A stretch of DNA of 64,000 nt. It comes from RGIG1959 sp045637645 (GTDB taxonomy: Bacteria; Bacillota; Clostridia; Oscillospirales; Acutalibacteraceae). The stretch lies in NCBI GenBank assembly GCA_045637645.1, contig JAZTZV010000028.1:1-64000 (forward strand). The letters are read 5' to 3'. Shown piece by piece: positions 34,490 through 42,653 of this stretch. Below the pieces are notes generated by a model that had not been told where the DNA came from, made no database searches, and saw nothing but the letters and a program-made list of their open reading frames with translations. The position numbers and the translations under genes are program-made. The number at the start of each line of letters is the position of its first letter. Position 1 is the first letter of the stretch.

Positions 34490-36277
34490 TCAATCGAGAG
34501 GTTTGTTGGAAGCAACCGTATCGAACACATCCGTGATCTCTTTCGAGGGAGGTGCCGTCAACAGGCTGACCACCACATTCAGCGCAAGCGCGATCAAAAA
34601 CGCGGGAAGCAGTTCATAGATCGCAAACGCACCGCCGATCGGAGCGATGAGGAATTTCCAGACGAACACCATCGCGCCACCGGAGATCATCGAAACCAAT
34701 GCGCCCCATTTATTGGAACGCTTCCAGAACAACGCCAACACCACAGCGGGGCCGAAGGCGGCACCGAAGCCTGCCCACGCAAACGACACGATCTTAAAGA
34801 CCGAGCTGTCGGGATCAAGTGCCAAGAACACGCCGCCGATCGCGATCACGATGACTGCCACGCGCGCAACCCACATCGCCAATTTTTCGGACGCTTTAGG
34901 GCAGAGTTTGCCTTTGAAAAGATCCTGCGCAACCGAGGAACTCGCCGCTAACATTTGCGAATCCGCCGTCGACATCGTCGCCGCCAGCATGCCCGCGATG
35001 ATCAAGCCGCCGAGGATGGCGAAGAACCAGCCGTACTCGCTGATCGTAGACGCAAACACCGCGACAACATTTTCAGCCTTGTTATACGTCACATACGTTG
35101 CGCCGTTTTTCTCGGTAACCGACAATTCCGAGGGCTTCAAATCATGCATGTTCGATTCGTTGTAATTTTCGAGCATCCAGTAAGTGCGATCATCTTTTTC
35201 TGTTGCCGGATCATCCTTGCCGACACAGAAATAAGCCGTACCGTTTTCGTCAAGCACCGCCGACGAATTGTCAACAAAATATGTCGAAGTCGATTCGGGA
35301 GCTTGTTGCACCGCCGCACTTCTGACAAGATTGGGAGCCGATGTGAAGCCGGCGATACCGATCATAACGGCGATTGCCAACGACACCACAACCCAACCCG
35401 AAGCCACACGACGAGAGGTTTTCACATCATCTGCTTTGCGGATTGCCATAAAACGGAGCAAGATAGCAGGCATACCGAAATAACCAAGACCCCACGCCAA
35501 CGTCGAAACAACCGGCAAGAAGCCGTAAGAGGCTTTTTCGCCCGTCACATAATCATGACCCTCAAACACATTGAGATAACCGGGGATTTCTTTTGCATTT
35601 TCGATCACCGCCTGCACACCGACCGCATCTGCACTGCGGGCGCTGAACACACCGAACAACAACACACCGACCAACGCCGCCGTCATCAAGATACCTTGAA
35701 TGAAGTCGGTGGTACTCGCCGCCAAGAAACCGCCGATGGCCGTGTACAACACGATAACCACCGCACTGCAGACCATAGCAGTCGTGTAATTAATCCCAAA
35801 CAGTCCCGAGAAAATTTTGCCGCAAGCCGCAAAGCCGGAAGCCGTGTACGGCACGAAGAACACAAAGATGATTACAGCCGAAATGCACATGAGCATCTTG
35901 CTTTTATCGCCGTAGCGGTTGGAGAAAAACTCGGGAATGGTGATGGAGTTCTTCGCCGCATACGTATAACGTCGCAGACGTTTTGCCACAAACAACCAGT
36001 TCAGATAGGTGCCGATTGCCAAACCGACAGCCGTCCAAACCGCTTCGGGCAAGCCGAAAGCGTAAGCAACGCCGGGCAAACCCATCAGCAACCAACCGCT
36101 CATGTCCGACGCTTCGGCGCTCATTGCCGTCACAAAGGGACCGAGTTGGCGACCGCCGAGATAGTAATCGCGGGTACTTTTGTTTTTGTTTGCATAATAG
36201 ATACCGACGCCGATCATGCCGAGCATGTACACAACAATTGTGACAAGCATCACAAATTGTTCAGATGTCATAGTCAT
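34490..36277 (-). CDS. putP: Sodium/proline symporter (SSS family) with extra loop
   Basis: Sodium-coupled symporter, probably for proline. 595 aa, about 90 longer than usual PutP. The first spans carry YYLGGRQLGPFVTAMSAEAS and SGWLLMGLPGVAYAFGL; sodium-site-like TMSTADSQMLAASSSVAQDL is present (about residue 455). The extra length is a hydrophilic stretch at about residues 330-415 (after LVRSAAVQQAPESTS, before VVAVFASTISEYG), which the usual topology would place outside the cell. AGGAGG precedes ATG 36277. It follows rarA by 27 nt in the glyA operon. Confidence 0.88.
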   Translation of the reverse strand: MTMTSEQFVMLVTIVVYMLGMIGVGIYYANKNKSTRDYYLGGRQLGPFVTAMSAEASDMSGWLLMGLPGVAYAFGLPEAVWTAVGLAIGTYLNWLFVAKRLRRYTYAAKNSITIPEFFSNRYGDKSKMLMCISAVIIFVFFVPYTASGFAACGKIFSGLFGINYTTAMVCSAVVIVLYTAIGGFLAASTTDFIQGILMTAALVGVLLFGVFSARSADAVGVQAVIENAKEIPGYLNVFEGHDYVTGEKASYGFLPVVSTLAWGLGYFGMPAILLRFMAIRKADDVKTSRRVASGWVVVSLAIAVMIGIAGFTSAPNLVRSAAVQQAPESTSTYFVDNSSAVLDENGTAYFCVGKDDPATEKDDRTYWMLENYNESNMHDLKPSELSVTEKNGATYVTYNKAENVVAVFASTISEYGWFFAILGGLIIAGMLAATMSTADSQMLAASSSVAQDLFKGKLCPKASEKLAMWVARVAVIVIAIGGVFLALDPDSSVFKIVSFAWAGFGAAFGPAVVLALFWKRSNKWGALVSMISGGAMVFVWKFLIAPIGGAFAIYELLPAFLIALALNVVVSLLTAPPSKEITDVFDTVASNKPLD

Positions 36278-36304
36278 GGGTATCTCCTCCTTCTTTTCAA
36301 ACGA

Positions 36305-37573
36305 TCATTTCGAGCGGATGCTTTGCCAATAGGATGCAAAGCCTTGCTCGGTTTTGTTATCTCCCGGGGTATAATACACCGTATCTTTTAAAACATCGGG
36401 CAAATATTGTTGTGCCACCCAATGTCCTTCAAAGCTGTGGGGATACAGATAAAACTGTCCTTTTACAGCGGAATCTTCCCCGTCGAAATGCTTGTTTTGC
36501 AACTGACGCGGAATCGGTCCGCTTTTGCCCGCGCGAATATCCGCCGCCGCCGCATCGTACGCCAAGTAAGCGCTGTTGGATTTGGGACTTTGGCACACAA
36601 GCACCACCGCATCCGCCAGCGGGATGCGCGCTTCGGGTAAACCGACCTGCAACGCCATGTCCACCGCCGCTTTGACGATGGGAAGGATTTGCGGATAGGC
36701 AAGACCGACATCTTCCGCCGCGCACACCATCAAACGACGGCAAGCCGAAAGCAGGTCCCCCGCTTCCAGCAGTCGCGCCAGATAATGGACTGCGGCGTTC
36801 GGATCGGAACCGCGCATGGATTTTTGGAACGCGGAGAGGATGTCGTAATGCTCATCCCCTTCGCGGTCATATTTCATGGCGCTGTTCGTTCCGAGTTGTG
36901 CCACGGTTTCACGCGTAACCGACAGCGAACCGTCCGCCGACAATCCCGCGGACAGCACACTGAGTTCCACGGCGTTGATGGCTTTTCGCACATCACCGCC
37001 GCAAGAGCGCGCGATATCGAGCGTGACGCCCTCTTCGACTTGCAACACAAGCTGTTGCTCGTTTTCAAGAAACGCAAACGCACGTTTGACGGCACGTTCG
37101 GTCTCGTCGATATCCACCGCTTTGAATTCAAACACGGTCGAGCGGCTCAAAAGCGCGCCGTACACATAAAAATACGGGTTTTCGGTCGTGGACGCGATCA
37201 GCGTCACATTACCGTTTTCGATATGCTCAAGCAGTGTTTGTTGTTGCTTTTTTGTGAAATACTGGATCTCATCGAGATACAGCAAAATGCCGCCTGCTCC
37301 TGCGAGCGTTCCCACTTCAGCGATGACACTTTTGATGTCCGCCGTGGAAGCGGTCGTGCCGTTGAGCTTGTGCAGGCGCATATCCGATCGCGACGCAATG
37401 ATGCGCGCGACAGTGGTTTTGCCGACACCCGACGGCCCGTAAAAAATCAGATTCGGGATCTTGCCGCCGTCGATGATGCGACGAAGCGCTTTGTTGTCAT
37501 CGAGAAGATGACGTTGACCGACGACTTCATCGAGTGTTTGCGGACGCATACGGTCCGCAAGAGGCGTGTTCAT
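36305..37573 (-). CDS. rarA: Replication-associated recombination protein A (RarA/MgsA)
   Basis: AAA+ ATPase related to clamp loaders, acting at stalled forks. 422 aa, the normal length. It starts with PLADRMRPQTLDEVVGQRHL; Walker A is FYGPSGVGKTTVARIIA (about residue 45), Walker B LYLDEIQYFTKKQQ, sensor 1 ASTTENPYF, and the C-terminal tetramerisation domain contains GSDPNAAVHYLARLLEAGD. GGGAGG lies 9 nt before ATG 37573. It follows the esterase gene by 18 nt. Confidence 0.95.
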   Translation of the reverse strand: MNTPLADRMRPQTLDEVVGQRHLLDDNKALRRIIDGGKIPNLIFYGPSGVGKTTVARIIASRSDMRLHKLNGTTASTADIKSVIAEVGTLAGAGGILLYLDEIQYFTKKQQQTLLEHIENGNVTLIASTTENPYFYVYGALLSRSTVFEFKAVDIDETERAVKRAFAFLENEQQLVLQVEEGVTLDIARSCGGDVRKAINAVELSVLSAGLSADGSLSVTRETVAQLGTNSAMKYDREGDEHYDILSAFQKSMRGSDPNAAVHYLARLLEAGDLLSACRRLMVCAAEDVGLAYPQILPIVKAAVDMALQVGLPEARIPLADAVVLVCQSPKSNSAYLAYDAAAADIRAGKSGPIPRQLQNKHFDGEDSAVKGQFYLYPHSFEGHWVAQQYLPDVLKDTVYYTPGDNKTEQGFASYWQSIRSK

Positions 37574-37591
37574 ACGCGTTCGCCTCCCCTC

Positions 37592-38338
37592 TTACAAATC
37601 CTGTGCAAAGAAGCGCAGGAACTTTTCGATCGCCGTATCCCAAAAACGCCATTCGTGCGCGCCCGCCCATTCTTCATATGTATGCGTGACACCGCACGCC
37701 TCCAAATGCGCATGGAAGCGGCGATTGTCCTCGATGAGAAAATCGCTTTCGCCGCACACTTGATAAATCGGCGGGAAGTTTTTGCCGCTTGCGGCAAGCT
37801 TGAACAAATCCTCGTCCTCTTCGATGCCGTCACCGAACAGAGACGTGATTTCCGCTTTGCCCATACCGCAGGGGTTGGTTTCGAAGAAGCGACACACATC
37901 GGTCACAGCCGACGTGCACGCCGCCTTGGCGTAACGCTCGGGATGGGTCAGCGCACAGCGCATCGCGCCGTAGCCGCCCATCGACAAGCCTGCCACAAAC
38001 GTGTGCGCAGGATCGAGCGTCGTGCGAAAAAATTGGTTGCACAATTTCGGCAATTCTTCGGAGATATACGTGAAATACGGCAAACCGTACGCCATGTTTT
38101 GATAAAACCCGCGTTGCACCTCGGGCATCACGATGGCAATGCCCGTTTCCTCGGCATACAGATCAAGTTTCGTGCGACGCGACCACGCCGTGTGGTTATC
38201 AGACAAGCCGTGAAGCAAAAAGAGCACGGGATAGTCGCCGTTTTCAAGACGCTTGACGCCGTTGTCGGGAATCACAACCGCGACATCCGTCATCATGCAC
38301 AGCGTCGACGAGAAAAATGTCGAGTTAAAATACGCCAT
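37592..38338 (-). CDS. Esterase, alpha/beta hydrolase (CE1/tributyrin-esterase type)
   Basis: 248-aa cytoplasmic esterase related to EstA/EstD and S-formylglutathione hydrolases. The oxyanion region is PVLFLLHGLSDNHTAW, the nucleophile Ser is in AGLSMGGYGAMR (about residue 118), the acid is near CGESDFLIEDN, and the His is in WAGAHEWRFWD. The natural substrate may be acetylated or short-chain esters; this is undetermined. GAGGA precedes ATG 38338, 12 nt after the glyA stop. Confidence 0.85.
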   Translation of the reverse strand: MAYFNSTFFSSTLCMMTDVAVVIPDNGVKRLENGDYPVLFLLHGLSDNHTAWSRRTKLDLYAEETGIAIVMPEVQRGFYQNMAYGLPYFTYISEELPKLCNQFFRTTLDPAHTFVAGLSMGGYGAMRCALTHPERYAKAACTSAVTDVCRFFETNPCGMGKAEITSLFGDGIEEDEDLFKLAASGKNFPPIYQVCGESDFLIEDNRRFHAHLEACGVTHTYEEWAGAHEWRFWDTAIEKFLRFFAQDL

Positions 38339-38350
38339 TGTTCATTCCTC

Positions 38351-39601
38351 TTAATACAGCGGATAACGAGCGCACAGTTCTTGCACACCGGCGCGGATGC
38401 TGTCGGCTTTGTTCTCAAAGTCGGTCACAGCGTCGGCGATGAAGCCCGCGATGAGATCCATGTCCGCTTCTTTCAAGCCACGGCTGGTGACAGCGGGCGT
38501 GCCGAGACGGACACCGCTCGTCACGAACGGAGACAACGGCTCGTTGGGGATGGTGTTTTTGTTTGCGGTGATGAACACCTCGTCAAGACGTGCTTCGAGT
38601 TCTTTACCTGTGATGCCCGTCTCGCGAAGATCCATCAACATCAAGTGGTTATCCGTACCGTCGGACACCAGCTTCATGCCGCGCTTTTTCAAGCCGTCGG
38701 CGAGAGCCGCCGCATTTTTAACGATTTGATCTTGATAGGCACGGAACTCGTCGGTAAGTGCTTCGCCGAAGCAAACCGCTTTCGCCGCGATGACGTGCAT
38801 CAAGGGGCCGCCTTGCGAGCCCGGGAATACCGCTTTATCAATCGCTTTCGCATACTCCTCGCGGCACAGGATCATGCCGCCGCGGGGACCGCGCAGGGTC
38901 TTATGAGTGGTGGTGGTAACGACATCGCAGTAGGGCACGGGGTTCATGTGCTTGCCCGCGGCAACCAAACCCGCGATGTGTGCCATGTCGACCATCAAAA
39001 GCGCGCCGACTTCGTCAGCAATCTCGCGCAGGATATCAAAACGAATCTCACGCGGATATGCCGAAGCGCCCGCCACAATGAGCTTGGGTTTGTTTTCAAC
39101 GGCAAGTTTGCGCACAACTTCATAATCGATGAAGCCGGTTTCTTCGTCAACACCGTAAGGTACGAAGTTGTAGAGCTTACCCGAGAAGTTGACGGGCGAG
39201 CCGTGGGTCAAGTGACCGCCGTGTGCAAGGTTCATACCGAGAACGGTATCGCCCGGCTCGATAAGGGCGAAATATGCCGCTTGGTTGGCTTGCGCGCCCG
39301 AGTGAGGTTGCACGTTGGCATGCTCTGCACCGAACAATTTGCAAGCACGCTCGCGGGCGATGTTCTCGACAACGTCGACCTCTTGGCAACCGCCGTAGTA
39401 ACGCTTGCCGGGATAGCCCTCTGCATACTTATTGGTCAGCACGCTGCCCATCGCCGCCATCACGGCAGGAGAGACAATGTTTTCCGACGCAATGAGTTCG
39501 AGATTGCGGCGTTGACGAGCAAGCTCGCCTTCCATCGCCGCGCCGACTTCAGCGTCAACATCTTTCACGAAACCAATAGTATCCATCAGATTTTCATACA
39601 T
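38351..39601 (-). CDS. glyA: Serine hydroxymethyltransferase
   Basis: PLP enzyme converting serine and tetrahydrofolate to glycine and methylene-THF, the main one-carbon entry. 416 aa. LIASENIVSPAVMAAMGSVL, the YYGGCQEVD block, and the PLP lysine in VTTTTHKTLRGPRGGMIL (about residue 228). AGGAG precedes ATG 39601. First gene of glyA-esterase-rarA-putP, behind its own promoter and a leader of about 55 nt without riboswitch features. Confidence 0.97.
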   Translation of the reverse strand: MYENLMDTIGFVKDVDAEVGAAMEGELARQRRNLELIASENIVSPAVMAAMGSVLTNKYAEGYPGKRYYGGCQEVDVVENIARERACKLFGAEHANVQPHSGAQANQAAYFALIEPGDTVLGMNLAHGGHLTHGSPVNFSGKLYNFVPYGVDEETGFIDYEVVRKLAVENKPKLIVAGASAYPREIRFDILREIADEVGALLMVDMAHIAGLVAAGKHMNPVPYCDVVTTTTHKTLRGPRGGMILCREEYAKAIDKAVFPGSQGGPLMHVIAAKAVCFGEALTDEFRAYQDQIVKNAAALADGLKKRGMKLVSDGTDNHLMLMDLRETGITGKELEARLDEVFITANKNTIPNEPLSPFVTSGVRLGTPAVTSRGLKEADMDLIAGFIADAVTDFENKADSIRAGVQELCARYPLY

Positions 39602-39662
39602 TTTGCATACACTCCTGTCTTTTCAAGGGATAAACTACCCCTTATAAAATTATATCTTTCAC

Positions 39663-39692
39663 AGTATAGCACATTAACGCGGTAAATTGCAA
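39663..39692 (-). promoter_or_regulatory. Sigma-A promoter of the glyA operon
   Basis: -35 TTGCAA (39687-39692), 18-nt spacer, -10 TATACT (39663-39668), minus strand. Confidence 0.65.
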
Positions 39693-39721
39693 CTGTTTTC
39701 ATCAAAAAAGAGAAAAATATG

Positions 39722-39768
39722 TTACAAAAAATATAAAAACATCGCGTCTTCGATCGAGACGCGATGTT
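39722..39768 (-). terminator. Intrinsic terminator after sigG
   Basis: 12-bp stem AACATCGCGTCT/AGACGCGATGTT (39738-39749 with 39757-39768) and a T-rich run on the minus strand. Confidence 0.9.
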
Positions 39769-39770
39769 GC

Positions 39771-40538
39771 TTACATATAACTTTTGATGTGTTGAAGAGC
39801 GCCTTTTTCAAGGCGACTGACCTGTGCTTGCGAAATGCCGATTTTTTCAGACACTTCGGTTTGAGTCAACCCACCGAAAAAGCGCAAGCGCAAAATGCGT
39901 TTTTCTCGCTCGGGCAGCGATTGAATCGCTTCTTTGAGCGCGATTTCTTCGATCCAATCGCGATCGCTGACAGTATCGCCGAGCTGATCGAGCACATAAA
40001 TCGTATCCCCTGCATCGGCATAGACGGGCTCATAAAGCGAAACAGGCGTCGAAACCGCCTCAAGCGCCGTCACCACCTCTTCCCGCGCCATATCGATCTC
40101 ACGCGCAATCTCCTCCACCGTCGGATCGCGCGACAATTCTTTTTGCAATTTTTCTTTGGCTTGCATCGCACGATATGCAATATCGCGAAGCGAACGGCTG
40201 ATGCGCACGGCATTGTTGTCGCGCAAGTAACGGCGGATCTCGCCGATGATCAGCGGCACTGCATATGTCGAAAAACGCACCCCGATCGAAATGTCAAAAT
40301 TGTCGATGGATTTCATCAAGCCGATGCAACCGACCTGAAACAAATCGTCCGGATTTTCGCCACGTCCCGAAAATCGCTGCACAATGCTCAACACCAACCG
40401 CAAATTGCCGTTGACCAGTTCGTCTCTTGCGCTTTTACGCCCCGCGCGAAGCTCTGTGAGCAATTGCATTTTCTCTGCTTCCGTCAGTACCTTCAGGCTT
40501 GAGGTATTGACCCCGCAAATGTCCACCTTGTTATACAA
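39771..40538 (-). CDS. sigG: Forespore sigma factor SigG
   Basis: Late forespore sigma factor of sporulation. 255 aa. The diagnostic N-terminus YNKVDICGVNTSSLKVL corresponds to the SpoIIIG/SigG signature. Region 2 is LVNGNLRLVLSIVQRFSGRG and DDLFQVGCIGLMKSIDNFD; region 4 is the helix-turn-helix GGLTQTEVSEKIGISQAQVS. The start is taken as TTG 40538, 9 nt after AGGAG; a TTG at 40547 is only 1 nt from it. The usual neighbours spoIIGA and sigE are absent here. A weak GAAATA-18-CATACT upstream could be a sporulation promoter but is not convincing. Confidence 0.94.
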   Translation of the reverse strand: MYNKVDICGVNTSSLKVLTEAEKMQLLTELRAGRKSARDELVNGNLRLVLSIVQRFSGRGENPDDLFQVGCIGLMKSIDNFDISIGVRFSTYAVPLIIGEIRRYLRDNNAVRISRSLRDIAYRAMQAKEKLQKELSRDPTVEEIAREIDMAREEVVTALEAVSTPVSLYEPVYADAGDTIYVLDQLGDTVSDRDWIEEIALKEAIQSLPEREKRILRLRFFGGLTQTEVSEKIGISQAQVSRLEKGALQHIKSYM

Positions 40539-40607
40539 ACCGCACAAGCTCCTCTCTCCCGTTATTAAAAAGAGTATGAGCCGTTTCGGCGCGGATTATT
40601 TCGCGAG

Positions 40608-40641
40608 CAAAACAAAACACCGCAAGCGAACCTGCGGTGCT
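40608..40641 (-). terminator. Intrinsic terminator after the M20 peptidase gene
   Basis: Stem CACCGCA/TGCGGTG (40618-40624 with 40633-40639) followed by TTTTGTTTTG on the minus strand. Confidence 0.75.
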
Positions 40642-40647
40642 GACATA

Positions 40648-41739
40648 TTATTCACAGTAAAATCGAACGGTATCCTGCGCCAACTGCAATCCCGACGCAA
40701 GGCTGTCGAGTTCGACATATTCTTCGCGCGTGTGCATACCCGCGCCGCGAACACAACCGAAGCAAACCGCCGGAATCCCCATCGACAGCGGCACATTGCA
40801 ATCGGTCGAACCCGCTTTCACCACGGGAGTTAAGCTGAATCGGCGTTGTATGCCTTGCACGGCGCGCTCAACGAGTGCTTGCTGATGCGCGGCATTGACT
40901 TCGCCCGCGCAAGGACGTTCACCGAGCACGGTAACAGTCACACCGTCATATTGCGCCACGACGGCATTCATTTGCGCTTGCATCGATTCCAAATGGGTGC
41001 GATCGTTCGAACGAAGCTCAAACAGCATGTGTGCGTGTTGAGCGATCGTATTAACGGACGTGCCACCCTCGATTTGTCCGACGTTGAACGTTGTACCGTT
41101 CGCAGGAACGGTCATTTGATACAAATCCGCCACCATCGACGACAATCGTGCGATCGCATTGTCGTTGCCGAAATCGAAATAGGAATGACCTCCGACGGTG
41201 TTGACTTCGATCAAAAAGCGGCACGAACCGACGGCGTCGGCGATCACCTCATCGGCGTGGCAGTCAAACGAGAGAAATTCGCGGACGCGATGCCCGAAAT
41301 CCGCCATCACTTGTTTGGTGCCTTTGAGATTTCCGAGGCCTTCCTCCCCTGCGTCGATCACAAACAGCAAGCCGCAATCTTTCGGCACAAGTGCTTGTTC
41401 AACACAATATTTCACCGTCATCATAAGCGCCGCAACATTTGCTGTGTCATCTCCGATGCCGGGGCAATACAAACGACCGTTTTCTTCGTATAACGGCAAC
41501 GGATCGGTGTCGGGAAACACGACATCACTGTGGGCACAAACAACCACAACGGGATTGTCCTTTGTCACACCGATCGGGCAAATCACATTGTCGGCTTGAT
41601 CAATATAGGTTTGTGCGGCACCTTGCGCGATAAGCCAATCACGGCAAAACACGGCACGTGCTTGTTCTTGTCCCGAAGGAGCGGGGATTTGTGCGAGCGT
41701 TTTAAGCAATTCAATTGCCGTTTGCACGGTTTCTTGCAT
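40648..41739 (-). CDS. M20-family metallopeptidase
   Basis: Dinuclear zinc amidohydrolase/peptidase of the M20 clan (dipeptidase, PepT or acetylornithine deacetylase relatives). 363 aa. Metal ligands: His in VVVCAHSDVVFP (about residue 70), Asp in GIGDDTANVAALM, the Glu-Glu pair in FVIDAGEEGLGN, and a late His in GAGMHTREEYVE. The dimerisation domain is about 170-280 (NTVGGHSYFDFGNDNA). The substrate is uncertain. The start could also be the GTG one codon upstream (41742), which is better spaced from AGAGGTG. Last gene of the tepA-ftsK-malQ run. Confidence 0.87.
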   Translation of the reverse strand: MQETVQTAIELLKTLAQIPAPSGQEQARAVFCRDWLIAQGAAQTYIDQADNVICPIGVTKDNPVVVVCAHSDVVFPDTDPLPLYEENGRLYCPGIGDDTANVAALMMTVKYCVEQALVPKDCGLLFVIDAGEEGLGNLKGTKQVMADFGHRVREFLSFDCHADEVIADAVGSCRFLIEVNTVGGHSYFDFGNDNAIARLSSMVADLYQMTVPANGTTFNVGQIEGGTSVNTIAQHAHMLFELRSNDRTHLESMQAQMNAVVAQYDGVTVTVLGERPCAGEVNAAHQQALVERAVQGIQRRFSLTPVVKAGSTDCNVPLSMGIPAVCFGCVRGAGMHTREEYVELDSLASGLQLAQDTVRFYCE

Positions 41740-41760
41740 CACGGTGACATTCACCTCTTT

Positions 41761-42648
41761 TTACACTTCCACGGTATATTTGGCGATCAACTCAATCGGA
41801 TGATAGGCAAGTTTCGACTTGCGCAAGCCTTCGTCGCCGCAATCCTCTTCGCGATTGATATAGCGGATCGAATCATCAACATAACGGGCGGCAAATTCTT
41901 TCACGAGCATTTGATACACACCGTCATAGGATGTGTCGGCTTTTTCAAAATTGACAAACAGCATATCGCCGAGACGAGTACCCGCCGAAAAGCCGACCAA
42001 CACATCGTCCACATACAACACGATGCCGAACAGCGAGAGTTCTTCCATGTGACGAAGCGCCTGTTCCGTTCGCGACACTTCTTCAAACGCAAACTCGTCG
42101 GTTTTGCCGCGTTGCGACGGAAAATGCTCCAAAAACGCTTCGATCTCAGGCAGATTGTCTGCCGTCAGCGATTCGAAACGATAATGCGGATACGCCCGAC
42201 AAAAGCGGCGCACATGGTTGCGTTGTTTGGCATACGCCGAGCCTTCATACGCCGCCATTTTGTGTGCATCGTAAATATAATCGCACCATTGGCTTTCGCT
42301 TTGTGCGTCGTGAAGTTCCCCGAATACCTCCCGCAACAACGGCAAATCATCCGCCGAAACAAGCGAAAACACGAGCGGCTCGCCGTTTGCGTCGGTATAT
42401 TGTTTCAGGAGACGCAACGCATCGCGGATGTCACCGTTTCCCATCGGCACGGCATACGCGATGCCGTTATCGTCGGTGAGAAGCTGCAAAAACAAAACGT
42501 TGTTTTCGATGGCATACGCCTTGTAAAAATAGCCCGCCCAGATATACAAATTCGCGGGGCAAAAATCACAAAAATGCGCGCCGTTCCCCGAGAGAAACGG
42601 CACGATTTTCGGCAAATCGGATTTGGTGATGGGACGAAATTCTAACAT
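41761..42648 (-). CDS. DUF2156 (GNAT-fold) protein
   Basis: 295 aa, related to the C-terminal half of phosphatidylglycerol lysyltransferase and FemX-like GNAT proteins. FRPITKSDLPKIVPFL begins the domain; CDFCPANLYIWAGYFYKAYA, YAKQRNHVRRFCRAYPHYRF and YINREEDCGDEGLRKSKLAY are the family blocks. No membrane spans. The substrate (an aminoacyl or acyl group) is unknown. The start ATG 42648 lies 5 nt after ygiQ with a weak ribosome site, so coupling is likely. Confidence 0.82.
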   Translation of the reverse strand: MLEFRPITKSDLPKIVPFLSGNGAHFCDFCPANLYIWAGYFYKAYAIENNVLFLQLLTDDNGIAYAVPMGNGDIRDALRLLKQYTDANGEPLVFSLVSADDLPLLREVFGELHDAQSESQWCDYIYDAHKMAAYEGSAYAKQRNHVRRFCRAYPHYRFESLTADNLPEIEAFLEHFPSQRGKTDEFAFEEVSRTEQALRHMEELSLFGIVLYVDDVLVGFSAGTRLGDMLFVNFEKADTSYDGVYQMLVKEFAARYVDDSIRYINREEDCGDEGLRKSKLAYHPIELIAKYTVEV

Positions 42649-42653
42649 AAAGT

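Noticed and set aside
36689..39685. A 998-codon open frame on the plus strand antisense to rarA, esterase and glyA (also about 990 codons at 8255-11239 and 890 at 60635-63307)
   Set aside because: These run exactly opposite strong genes in one register. They arise because the genes avoid TTA, CTA and TCA codons, whose complements are stops. The translations are rich in His and Arg and resemble nothing.
40548..40607. Sigma-F/sigma-G promoter for sigG (GAAATA-18-CATACT)
   Set aside because: Both boxes deviate from the consensus; too weak to annotate as a feature.
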